Below, one piece after another: positions 1-4,786 of a stretch of DNA of 5,163 nucleotides. Each line of letters begins with the position of its first letter. Position 1 is the stretch's first letter. This DNA comes from Thermoprotei archaeon. Lineage in GTDB: Archaea > Thermoproteota > Thermoprotei_A > Sulfolobales > Fervidicoccaceae. Both the position numbers and the translations under genes were made by a program. The notes below the pieces were generated by a model. The model ran no database searches. It saw only the letters and a list, made by a program, of their open reading frames with translations, and was not told the DNA's origin. The stretch spans positions 1 to 5,163 of the forward strand of contig JAEMPT010000055.1 in the NCBI GenBank assembly GCA_022759165.1, in the 5' to 3' direction.

Positions 1-236
1 TCTGATAGCCTAATCATCCTCTTGAACTTATCAAGGGGATAATTTTCAGAGAGTAAGGCGGCAGCAATGAACGCTCTAGCAGAAATTAAAGGCTTCCTAG
101 TCCACCAGAAAATCATTTCCCAGTAAGGCGGCCTCCCAGGGCCTTTTTCCTTAGCCGCTTTCTTATCGATCTCTTGTACTAGTTTTCCAAAAGCCTCGCT
201 CTCGATTAACGCTCTCTTTACATTTTCAGCTGTCAT
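1..236 (-). CDS. DUF1156-type DNA adenine methylase, N-terminal part (cut by window edge)
   Basis: The first 78 residues are visible and the gene continues past the left edge. Residues about 28-62 carry the hallmark of the DUF1156 N-terminal domain of COG1743 methylases: a basic, Gly/Pro-rich stretch (EKGPGRPPYW) followed by FWWTRKPLISARAFIAAALL, which corresponds to the LHLWWARRPLAAARA block of that family. Known members are large (often near 1000 residues) and are predicted to methylate adenine in DNA; some lie in anti-phage clusters with DUF499 ATPases and helicases. The catalytic NPPY-type motif would lie outside the window, so activity cannot be judged here. The ATG at 236 is chosen because a TATA-like box sits 26.5 bases upstream, which predicts a leaderless mRNA. 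The gene is divergent from the helix-turn-helix-like gene at 373. The family call rests on recognising this block by eye. Confidence 0.72.
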   Translation of the reverse strand, partial: MTAENVKRALIESEAFGKLVQEIDKKAAKEKGPGRPPYWEMIFWWTRKPLISARAFIAAALLSENYPLDKFKRMIRLS

Positions 237-257
237 TGGTGCAATAACATATAATTT

Positions 258-268
258 ACTTTTAAGCT
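258..268 (-). promoter_or_regulatory. TATA box of the DUF1156 methylase gene
   Basis: On the minus strand this reads AGCTTAAAAGT, preceded by an A-rich BRE-like stretch. The centre of CTTAAAAG lies 26.5 bases upstream of the ATG at 236, so transcription should begin at the start codon itself. The core resembles the box at 2355-2362 (CTTAAATT). Confidence 0.6.
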
Positions 269-297
269 TTACTTAATACTATTGATATCATCTCCAT

Positions 298-315
298 AAT
301 GATCAACAAATCATT
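298..315. repeat. Inverted repeat between two divergent promoters (possible operator)
   Basis: AATGAT (298-303) and ATCATT (310-315) form perfect 6-bp arms around a 6-base spacer. The site lies between the minus-strand TATA box at 258-268 and the plus-strand one at 333-340, a natural place to control both genes. Arms this short and AT-rich can arise by chance, so the operator role is an inference. Confidence 0.3.
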
Positions 316-332
316 TCATATGCTTTGTAAAG

Positions 333-340
333 TTTATATA
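333..340 (+). promoter_or_regulatory. TATA box of the 206-residue HTH-like gene
   Basis: TTTATATA, preceded by a purine-rich AAAG. Its centre is 36.5 bases before the ATG at 373, placing the transcript start near 362-363, just in time to include the ribosome site GGTGAG (363-368). The predicted leader is only about 10 bases. Confidence 0.6.
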
Positions 341-372
341 CTTAACATTTATTAATTCATTTGGTGAGCTGA

Positions 373-993
373 ATGGTCTGCGAGTTTTTGACTATTGAAC
401 ATAAGAAAAAACTACTATCTATTTCTGAAATAAAGGATTTACTAGCCGCTGGGTTCACGAAGAAAAGTGCGTATAATGCTAAGGAGGTCGGCGTGATCAG
501 TGATGAACGGTGCGAAAAACTCGTACAAGTCCTCGGTTCTAGGGCCCTTCCAGTTATCGAGGAAGCCCTTCACGAGTTCGAACAACAATATAATGAGCTG
601 AAGAATCGGATCGGTGAAAAGCCTGGAGGCTTCAAAGTCTTCCCAGATGAACTGATCATGATGTACAACGTGCTAGACATCATTTCGCATTTTGTTGACG
701 TGAAGCCCAAATGGGGCTATGGGGAACTTGGACGTGCCTTTGGCGTTGCCCTTAAGGGAATGTTTAACACGAATGAACTTAAATCAGCTGTAATAATGGC
801 CCTCGAGCTCATCGCGATGACTAAGGGAAGCAAATCTGGCCTGAGAATTCCTGCCCAGTACGTTTTCACTAACGAGTTCGATGCCAAGGATTTCGAGGCG
901 TTCGCGAGCTCACTCATAGAAACCACTGCAGTGAAATTGAGAGTGGAGAGGACGGGTAATACTGTCAATATATCAGAAGACGATAGCAAATGA
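373..993 (+). CDS. Uncharacterised 206-residue protein with HTH-like N-terminus
   Basis: I do not recognise a named family. Residues about 15-65 (SISEIKDLLAAGFTKKSAYN, then VISDERCEKLVQVLGSRALP) resemble the short helix-turn-helix domain at the N-terminus of various crenarchaeal proteins: a helix, a turn containing a Lys/Ser/Tyr-rich recognition helix, and a third helix. Residues 62-80 continue as a charged helix. Residues 90-190 form a separate mixed alpha/beta domain of unknown role with no evident catalytic motif. There are only two cysteines, C3 and C47, and no membrane segment. The start is supported by GGTGAG at 363-368, four bases before the ATG, and by a TATA box. It is divergent from the DUF1156 methylase and ends 18 bases from the convergent cysteine-rich gene. 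A role as the methylase's regulator is possible from position alone. Confidence 0.75.
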   Translation: MVCEFLTIEHKKKLLSISEIKDLLAAGFTKKSAYNAKEVGVISDERCEKLVQVLGSRALPVIEEALHEFEQQYNELKNRIGEKPGGFKVFPDELIMMYNVLDIISHFVDVKPKWGYGELGRAFGVALKGMFNTNELKSAVIMALELIAMTKGSKSGLRIPAQYVFTNEFDAKDFEAFASSLIETTAVKLRVERTGNTVNISEDDSK

Positions 994-1011
994 TTATGCG
1001 GCTGGGAAAAT

Positions 1012-1419
1012 TCAGGATTTGAAAAGCGAGCGGAATGGACACTTTTCAAAGAGCCTAGAGCAAAGTTGGGCTTGACTCCTCGTTATCACTCTGTTCTGGA
1101 CCTCACACCTCGCGACTAGGCCCTTAGATGTCCTGACTAAATAGAAAAATTCACATCCGCTTTCAATCGGTCCATCGAGCAAGTTCACGTTGGGATAGTA
1201 TGTTACCTCTTTCTCTACCTCTTTATCGGTATACTTAGTTAGTCCTCCCCCTCCCCCGCTCCCAGACGCGTTTTCATCTGGTGGGTAATACCTACACGTC
1301 GTGTAATTTCCTAAACAGCGTGAAGGGTTAACAACATAATCAGATGGAGAGTTTAACAGGGGTGAGACGCAAAACCCATTTTTATAATATGGGCAGGCTT
1401 TTGCTAGCTTTTGTGACAC
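1012..1419 (-). CDS. Eight-cysteine, probably metal-binding protein (unknown function)
   Basis: A 135-residue protein with two four-cysteine modules. The first is C9, C17, C35, C42, within ACPYYKNGFCVSPLL and RCLGNYTTCRYY. The second is C89, C105, C120, C127, ending LCSRLFEKCPFR. Each module ends in C-x6-C followed by an aromatic/basic pair, which suggests an internal duplication. A flexible linker rich in Ser and Gly (residues 51-59) and a charged stretch (62-71) separate them. The spacing suits zinc or an iron-sulfur cluster; nothing decides between these. The first module resembles unnamed conserved archaeal proteins, from memory only. The GTG start at 1419 is the only standard one (ATG/GTG) before the in-frame stop at 1446-1444, and lies inside the end of the upstream winged-helix gene (16-base overlap), so translation is probably coupled. 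No strong ribosome site is seen. Confidence 0.78.
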   Translation of the reverse strand: MSQKLAKACPYYKNGFCVSPLLNSPSDYVVNPSRCLGNYTTCRYYPPDENASGSGGGGGLTKYTDKEVEKEVTYYPNVNLLDGPIESGCEFFYLVRTSKGLVARCEVQNRVITRSQAQLCSRLFEKCPFRSLFKS

Positions 1420-1715
1420 CGAAACCCATTTTTCCAGTCGATATTAACTATAATAAACCTATCTCCTAACGTAATCATCCCATATTCTTGCATCTTCATG
1501 AGGATATTATGGGCTTCAATTGGTGAGACCTTCATAATCGAGGAAGCGAGCGGGATCAGTTCATCCCTTCCAAATTTGAGCTGTCCATTTTTGCACTCAC
1601 TGAGCTCTTTTAGAAATTCATAGAACTCCTTCGCTTTCTCCATCTCCTCGTCTGTCATCGGGTTTCCATCGAGCAAGAACCTAATCCTTGATTTATATTC
1701 AATTGAGGTTTTCAC
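1404..1715 (-). CDS. Small winged-helix-like protein, first gene of operon
   Basis: A 103-residue protein. Residues 22-41 form a charged helix. Residues 51-80 look like a helix-turn-helix (DELIPLASSIMKVSPIEAHN, then a second helix ending MQEYGM), and residues 80-92 (ITLGDRFIIVNI) look like the beta wing. This is the size and shape of minimal archaeal winged-helix DNA-binding proteins, though I cannot name a family. C41 and C100 are the only cysteines. The start is GTG at 1715: a TATA-like box centred 26.5 bases upstream predicts a leaderless mRNA. A perfect palindrome fills the space between that box and the start, so the gene is probably controlled by a dimeric DNA-binding protein, perhaps itself. 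It overlaps the downstream eight-cysteine gene by 16 bases, so the two are almost certainly co-expressed. Confidence 0.75.
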   Translation of the reverse strand: MKTSIEYKSRIRFLLDGNPMTDEEMEKAKEFYEFLKELSECKNGQLKFGRDELIPLASSIMKVSPIEAHNILMKMQEYGMITLGDRFIIVNIDWKNGFRCHKS

Positions 1716-1716
1716 A

Positions 1717-1738
1717 AGGTATAATTCGTGCTATACCT
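1717..1738. promoter_or_regulatory. Perfect palindromic operator candidate
   Basis: AGGTATA (1717-1723) and TATACCT (1732-1738) are exact 7-bp inverted arms around the 8-base spacer ATTCGTGC, giving 22 bp in two turns of helix. It lies exactly between the TATA box (1738-1745) and the leaderless GTG at 1715. A protein bound here would cover the initiation site and so should repress. Autoregulation by the winged-helix protein encoded just downstream is the simplest inference. Confidence 0.55.
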
Positions 1739-1745
1739 AATATAG
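1738..1745 (-). promoter_or_regulatory. TATA box of the winged-helix/eight-cysteine operon
   Basis: On the minus strand this reads CTATATTA, preceded by CAAAAT. Its centre is 26.5 bases before the GTG at 1715, which supports that start and a leaderless transcript. It abuts the palindrome at 1717-1738. Confidence 0.5.
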
Positions 1746-1845
1746 ATTTTGGCTTATACGATGTTGAAAAAATGATTCAAGATCATGTTTAACTCCCCAG
1801 TTAAGCTTACATTCAAAAACTGATATGAATTTAGGAGCTAGAAAC

Positions 1846-1853
1846 TTTTTACA
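1846..1853 (+). promoter_or_regulatory. Probable TATA box of the 131-residue gene
   Basis: TTTTTACA, preceded by GAAAC. Its centre is about 36.5 bases upstream of the ATG at 1886, the same spacing as the gene at 373, so the mRNA should start close to the ribosome site GGAGGG at 1877-1882. The box itself is a weak match. Confidence 0.4.
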
Positions 1854-1885
1854 TAGTATAGGCGAATATCATCCTTGGAGGGAAA

Positions 1886-2281
1886 ATGAGGAAAAGGGCA
1901 TCGAAAAGGAAAGTGAGGAAAGTACTGCTGTTACAACTAATTAAATATGACAAATGGTTCGCGTTTTATCCCATAAAGGAACCGCATGTGGAGAAAATCT
2001 GGTATGTTAAGCAGCATCACAAAAAGCCTGGGGTTTTCATAGTTAAGAAAATTGAAAAAGGACGTGTAGTAAGCGTTAAAGAGATCGGATATCATATGTT
2101 AGGTGTTGGAGACATATGTAGGTTATTCGAGCAATTCATCCTCGCTCCCAAAATGTATTATCGGTTATTGACTGGAGAAGATATAGAAGTTGATGAGATA
2201 AACATAGTTGATATGAGTAAGAAATTCAAGCATGGGTTCATGAACTGCTCATTCTTTAATAAATTGATTTCACTGAATTAG
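1886..2281 (+). CDS. Unrecognised basic protein, 131 residues
   Basis: I do not recognise this protein. The first 12 residues (MRKRASKRKVRK) are strongly basic and could bind nucleic acid. Residues 13-65 look beta-rich (WFAFYPI, KIWYVKQ, GVFIVKKI, RVVSVKEI), and residues 70-95 look helical (GDICRLFEQFILAPKMYYRL). One cysteine is at 78 and another at 121; no membrane segment or catalytic motif is evident. The ATG follows GGAGGG (1877-1882) with a short 3-base gap, and a weak TATA box sits upstream. The gene is more AT-rich than its neighbours. It stands alone, divergent from the palindrome-controlled operon and 103 bases before the next gene. A shorter frame from 1825 overlaps its start but gives only about 36 residues. 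It could be an orphan gene of viral or plasmid origin; that is a guess from size and composition. Confidence 0.6.
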   Translation: MRKRASKRKVRKVLLLQLIKYDKWFAFYPIKEPHVEKIWYVKQHHKKPGVFIVKKIEKGRVVSVKEIGYHMLGVGDICRLFEQFILAPKMYYRLLTGEDIEVDEINIVDMSKKFKHGFMNCSFFNKLISLN

Positions 2282-2354
2282 TAGTAAGTCTCTTTTTGTG
2301 GAAGCTCCTCGAATCTATTCATTAATTGGTTCCTATTGCTCCTTTACAAAAAAG

Positions 2355-2362
2355 CTTAAATT
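2355..2362 (+). promoter_or_regulatory. TATA box of the two-regulator operon
   Basis: CTTAAATT preceded by the A-rich BRE-like run AAAAAAG. The centre lies 26.5 bases before the GTG at 2385, predicting a leaderless mRNA. Between box and start lies a small AT-only palindrome, ATAAT-TAT-ATTAT (2369-2381), which may be chance. Confidence 0.6.
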
Positions 2363-2384
2363 CTTCACATAATTATATTATTTC

Positions 2385-2774
2385 GTGAACAGTCCCATGC
2401 TCAGAAGAAAGAAAAGGACTAAGAATGAGATAATACATGACATCTTAGATCAATGCCAGACTGGATCGAGGAAAACCTGGATAATGTATAGGGCAAACCT
2501 GTCTTATGTCCTAGTGACTAGGTACCTCAATGAACTCGAGAAGTTGGGCCTCGTGGAGAGTAGGGATGGACTGTTCTATACAACTGAAAAGGGGAAGCAA
2601 CTACTAGAGCTACTTAAGGCCTGGAAGCAGAAGAAGGCCGAGCTCGATGATGTGACCAATAAGATCAAGGAAATCCTCCCAGAAGAAAAGAGAGGAAGGA
2701 AGAACCAAGAACCATCGAAGGAACAGAACCAAGCCCCTGAGCAAGAGCAAGTTCTAACAGCTGCGGCTAACTAA
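2385..2774 (+). CDS. Sso10a/HTH_45-like winged-helix DNA-binding protein
   Basis: A 129-residue protein. Residues 11-70 match the archaeal winged-helix pattern known from Sso10a and HTH_45 proteins: RTKNEIIHDIL as helix 1, RKTWIMYRANLSYVLVTRYL as the recognition region, LEKLGLVES and GLFYTTEKGKQLLEL as the wing and start of the last helix. Residues 71-98 form a charged helix that could pair as an antiparallel coiled coil, as Sso10a dimers do. The tail from 99 to 129 is low-complexity and rich in Gln, Glu and Pro, which is unusual for these short proteins. Members are dimeric DNA-binding proteins, either chromatin-associated or regulatory. The GTG at 2385 is preferred over the ATG at 2397 because the TATA box fits a leaderless start there and neither has a ribosome site. 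The next regulator follows after 21 bases, so the two form an operon. Confidence 0.85.
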   Translation: MNSPMLRRKKRTKNEIIHDILDQCQTGSRKTWIMYRANLSYVLVTRYLNELEKLGLVESRDGLFYTTEKGKQLLELLKAWKQKKAELDDVTNKIKEILPEEKRGRKNQEPSKEQNQAPEQEQVLTAAAN

Positions 2775-2795
2775 GATTTCTAGAGGTGAATACAG

Positions 2796-3230
2796 ATGAG
2801 TCAAGTAGCGGAACAAGTACAAACTGAGACACAAGCAGTACAAGTGTCTGAGCCTCAGTCCAAATTCATTTTACCATCGGGTAAAGAACTCAGGCTCAAT
2901 GACGTGCTACGCTTCTGCTATGGCATGTGTGAAACCGATATTCAGGTACTAATGACGCTTTTGAGGTCGAGCCCAAAGCCAGCTGACGAATTAGCCCAAG
3001 AGCTCCAACTCAGTAAGGCCACAGTCAATAGGGTTCTCAGCAAGCTTCTAAACCTGGGGTTCGTTAAGAGGGTTAAGGAAACAGGCAATAAGGCTGGGAG
3101 ACCGAGGTACGTTTATAGTTTAATCAGTCTCGACGAGCTTAAGAATAAGCTGGTTAAGGATCTTGAAGAATGTGCTAACAGCATGAGGAATCTAGTGATG
3201 AAAACGAACTTGTCTACCCCGAACTCTTGA
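2796..3230 (+). CDS. TrmB/MarR-like winged-helix transcriptional regulator
   Basis: A 144-residue protein. Residues 1-22 are a disordered-looking tail rich in Gln, Glu and Val. Residues 32-60 (LRLNDVLRFCYGMCETDIQV) lead into a clear helix-turn-helix at 62-92: ADELAQELQLSKATVNRVLS then LLNLGFVKR. The wing is residues 93-109 (KETGNKAGRPRYVYSLI), and 112-137 is a C-terminal helix likely used for dimer contact. This layout is common in archaeal TrmB- and MarR-like regulators; the ligand and targets are unknown. C41, C45 and C126 could form a redox or metal switch, but the C-x3-C spacing alone does not prove it. The start is well set by GAGGTGA at 2783-2789, six bases before the ATG. It is the second gene of an operon with the Sso10a-like gene, and a T-rich stretch follows its stop. 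Confidence 0.87.
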   Translation: MSQVAEQVQTETQAVQVSEPQSKFILPSGKELRLNDVLRFCYGMCETDIQVLMTLLRSSPKPADELAQELQLSKATVNRVLSKLLNLGFVKRVKETGNKAGRPRYVYSLISLDELKNKLVKDLEECANSMRNLVMKTNLSTPNS

Positions 3231-3254
3231 GAGTTATTTAAGTGATATGACAGA

Positions 3255-3270
3255 TCTTTTTCTTTTTATT
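3255..3270 (+). terminator. T-rich termination region after the regulator operon
   Basis: Starting 25 bases after the stop of the second regulator, the plus strand runs TCTTTTTCTTTTTATT. Archaeal RNA polymerase commonly stops at such T-rich tracts without needing a hairpin, and none is seen here. Confidence 0.45.
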
Positions 3271-3277
3271 CGCATAG

Positions 3278-3285
3278 TTAATATT
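3278..3285 (+). promoter_or_regulatory. Probable TATA box of the small membrane protein gene
   Basis: TTAATATT, centred 36.5 bases before the ATG at 3318, the spacing seen for the other genes with a ribosome site. The upstream BRE is weak. Together with the preceding T-rich tract it suggests this gene has its own transcript. Confidence 0.35.
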
Positions 3286-3317
3286 CTAAATTAATTGGAA
3301 AACTTTGGTGAATCGAT

Positions 3318-3509
3318 ATGATCCCAGAAGTTATAATAGTCAAAGTTCTACTACTCGTACCATCAGTCATATTCCTCTTTTTTGGAGTTGTATATCTAAT
3401 TTTAGGTATACTGAACTTGCAACCCAAACTGAGTAGATTCTACAAGGTTTCTGGCTCCCTTTTGATTGGAGGCGGGTCTCTGCTACTACTGCTCTATTTA
3501 ATGACCTAA
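3318..3509 (+). CDS. Small two-helix membrane protein, 63 residues
   Basis: Two strongly hydrophobic stretches are visible: residues about 5-33 (VIIVKVLLLVPSVIFLFFGV onward) and 44-62 (VSGSLLIGGGSLLLLLYLMT). They are joined by a short polar turn carrying K37, R40 and K43. By the positive-inside tendency the turn should face the cytoplasm, with both ends outside. No known family is recognised. The start is supported by GGTGA at 3307-3311, six bases before the ATG, and by a TATA-like box. It is convergent with the cytosine methyltransferase, with only 23 bases between their stops. Small membrane proteins next to modification genes can act in defence as holin-like effectors, but nothing in this sequence shows such a role. 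Confidence 0.7.
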   Translation: MIPEVIIVKVLLLVPSVIFLFFGVVYLILGILNLQPKLSRFYKVSGSLLIGGGSLLLLLYLMT

Positions 3510-3532
3510 GATCGAAATATGCAGCTAACACG

Positions 3533-4564
3533 CTAAAGGTACTCCTTAAGCCTCCTCCCTACCTTCTCCGCAAGTAGTGGAGGAAAAGCTTCGCCTATCT
3601 GTCTCGCTATTTGGGTAAAAGTTCCCTTGAATGGGTAGTCGTCAGGGAATGATTGGAGTCTGGCTCCCTCTCTGAGAGAAAGGGCCCGATCTTGCTCGGG
3701 ATGAGTGAATCTGCCTGAGGATGGGTCATAGAACTTCGTTGTAATAGTGACCGAAGGTTCATCCCATCTAAGCCTCCCAAAAGAGTCCCTGAATGATGTT
3801 GGGTGTTTTCTGTGGGTCGGGAGCAAAAGGTCTAGTGGGACAGAATCCCTAGAGCCACCATTTTTTGGCACATGCCTCATTATCTCCTTATACCTGGGGT
3901 TCAACTTCTTGGCACAGTGGAGCGGGTCTGATTGATGACACTCCCCATCATCTATTGGCGGTAGGTCACTAATAACATCCCTTACAGTCCTCCAAGGCTC
4001 ACGAACCCCTTTCCTCACTGCAGGGGAATCTGGAGACCCATAATCTGGCTCGGGGAGCTCGACTTTTCTAGCTCCCCGCACAGCGATGAGGATCAGCCTC
4101 AGCCTCCTTTGCGGCACACCATAATCAGCCGCATTTAGGATGTGATAGTCGAGTGAGTAATCGTTCTCATAAAGTACTTTCTTTAGGTATTCAAACCTCG
4201 CGTCCTTAACTACTAGTGGAACGTTTTCAAAAATTATGGCCTTAGGCTTACTGAGCTCCACTACCCTCGCGTAATAAAGGACGAGGTCGTTCCTAGCATC
4301 TGGGCCATAGCGGTATATCTTAAGGGTCGAGAAACCCTGGCATGGAGGGCCTCCCACTAAAACATCGAATGAATCTACAACTTTGACGAGATCGCTAGGG
4401 GAAAACGAGAACGCGTCTTTCTTGAGTACGTGGACTCCAAAGCGGGCCTCATATGTATCTGCAGCTGGATCGAATTTGTCCAACCCACCAATTGTACTAA
4501 ACCCAGCACGATAGAGGCCATATGAGAGGCCGCCAGTCCCGCAGAACAAGTCGAAGAATTTCAT
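3533..4564 (-). CDS. DNA cytosine-C5 methyltransferase (Dcm family)
   Basis: A 343-residue protein with the family motifs in order: motif I FDLFCGTGG (4-12) binding S-adenosylmethionine; motif IV GGPPCQGFS (71-79) with catalytic C75; motif VI ENV (113-115); motif VIII PQRRLRL (151-157); a target-recognition region of about 110 residues (175-285); motif IX region ending RLQSFPDD (302-309); motif X QIGEAFPP (322-329), where the usual Asn after Gly is Glu. PPCQ with ENV marks C5-methylation rather than the N4 type (SPPY). The target sequence cannot be read from the protein. The ATG at 4564 is preferred: motif I begins four residues later and a TATA box fits a leaderless start. A TTG at 4654 with a good ribosome site (GGGAGG, 4660-4665) would add 30 non-conserved residues. 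No endonuclease gene is recognisable nearby, so it is orphan as far as the window shows. Confidence 0.95.
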   Translation of the reverse strand: MKFFDLFCGTGGLSYGLYRAGFSTIGGLDKFDPAADTYEARFGVHVLKKDAFSFSPSDLVKVVDSFDVLVGGPPCQGFSTLKIYRYGPDARNDLVLYYARVVELSKPKAIIFENVPLVVKDARFEYLKKVLYENDYSLDYHILNAADYGVPQRRLRLILIAVRGARKVELPEPDYGSPDSPAVRKGVREPWRTVRDVISDLPPIDDGECHQSDPLHCAKKLNPRYKEIMRHVPKNGGSRDSVPLDLLLPTHRKHPTSFRDSFGRLRWDEPSVTITTKFYDPSSGRFTHPEQDRALSLREGARLQSFPDDYPFKGTFTQIARQIGEAFPPLLAEKVGRRLKEYL

Positions 4565-4586
4565 GTGTTGTATTTTGTCAATAGAG

Positions 4587-4594
4587 TATAAAAA
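4587..4594 (-). promoter_or_regulatory. TATA box of the cytosine methyltransferase
   Basis: On the minus strand this reads TTTTTATA, within GGTTTTTTATACTC. Its centre is 26.5 bases before the ATG at 4564, matching the other leaderless genes here. If the longer TTG form were the only product this box would lie inside the coding region, so its presence argues for the shorter protein. Confidence 0.55.
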
Positions 4595-4750
4595 ACCTGA
4601 AATTTGAGCCAAATGAGACACTTTACCAGTATTTACTACTACTGTGGAGCCCAATAGATCCTCCCTTACAAACCCCAGCCCCTAGCACTAGGCCCTCATT
4701 CAAGCGATCTGAGCCTAAATTTTTATCAAATCTGAAAGCAATAATTTCAA

Positions 4751-4786
4751 TTAGCTATAATTTAGCGTAGATTTAGCCTGGCTAAA
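4751..4786. repeat. 11-bp-phased TTAGC repeats ending in a palindrome
   Basis: TTAGC occurs at 4751-4755, 4762-4766 and 4773-4777, each exactly 11 bases apart, about one helical turn. The third lies in the palindrome TTTAGCC-T-GGCTAAA (4772-4786). A TATA-like ATAATTTA sits among them (4757-4764) and can be read on either strand. This is the form of a cooperative operator or of short iterons. Which gene it controls is open: the methyltransferase on the left, or a very short plus-strand frame on the right. Confidence 0.5.

Noticed and set aside
717..1049. Minus-strand open frame of about 110 codons overlapping the 373-993 gene
   Set aside because: It is antisense to a gene with a promoter and ribosome site, has no promoter of its own and its translation looks like a shadow (Ser/Leu-rich, no fold pattern).
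1825..1935. Plus-strand frame of about 36 codons overlapping the start of the 1886 gene
   Set aside because: It has no ribosome site or TATA box at either usual spacing, and its acidic sequence is the off-frame reading of a purine-rich stretch.
2369..2381. ATAAT-TAT-ATTAT palindrome before the 2385 start as an operator
   Set aside because: It is made only of A and T in an AT-rich spacer, so it is expected by chance. It is mentioned under the promoter but not listed separately.
3747..3935. Plus-strand open frame of 62 codons inside the cytosine methyltransferase
   Set aside because: It is antisense to the conserved recognition region of the methyltransferase and has no upstream signals.
4657..4710. 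Structured RNA gene closed by AGATC/GATCT around a GC-richer patch
   Set aside because: The closing pairs are only five long and the interior folds just as CCTAG-CA-CTAGG; no T-loop, anticodon arm or other RNA family signature is present.
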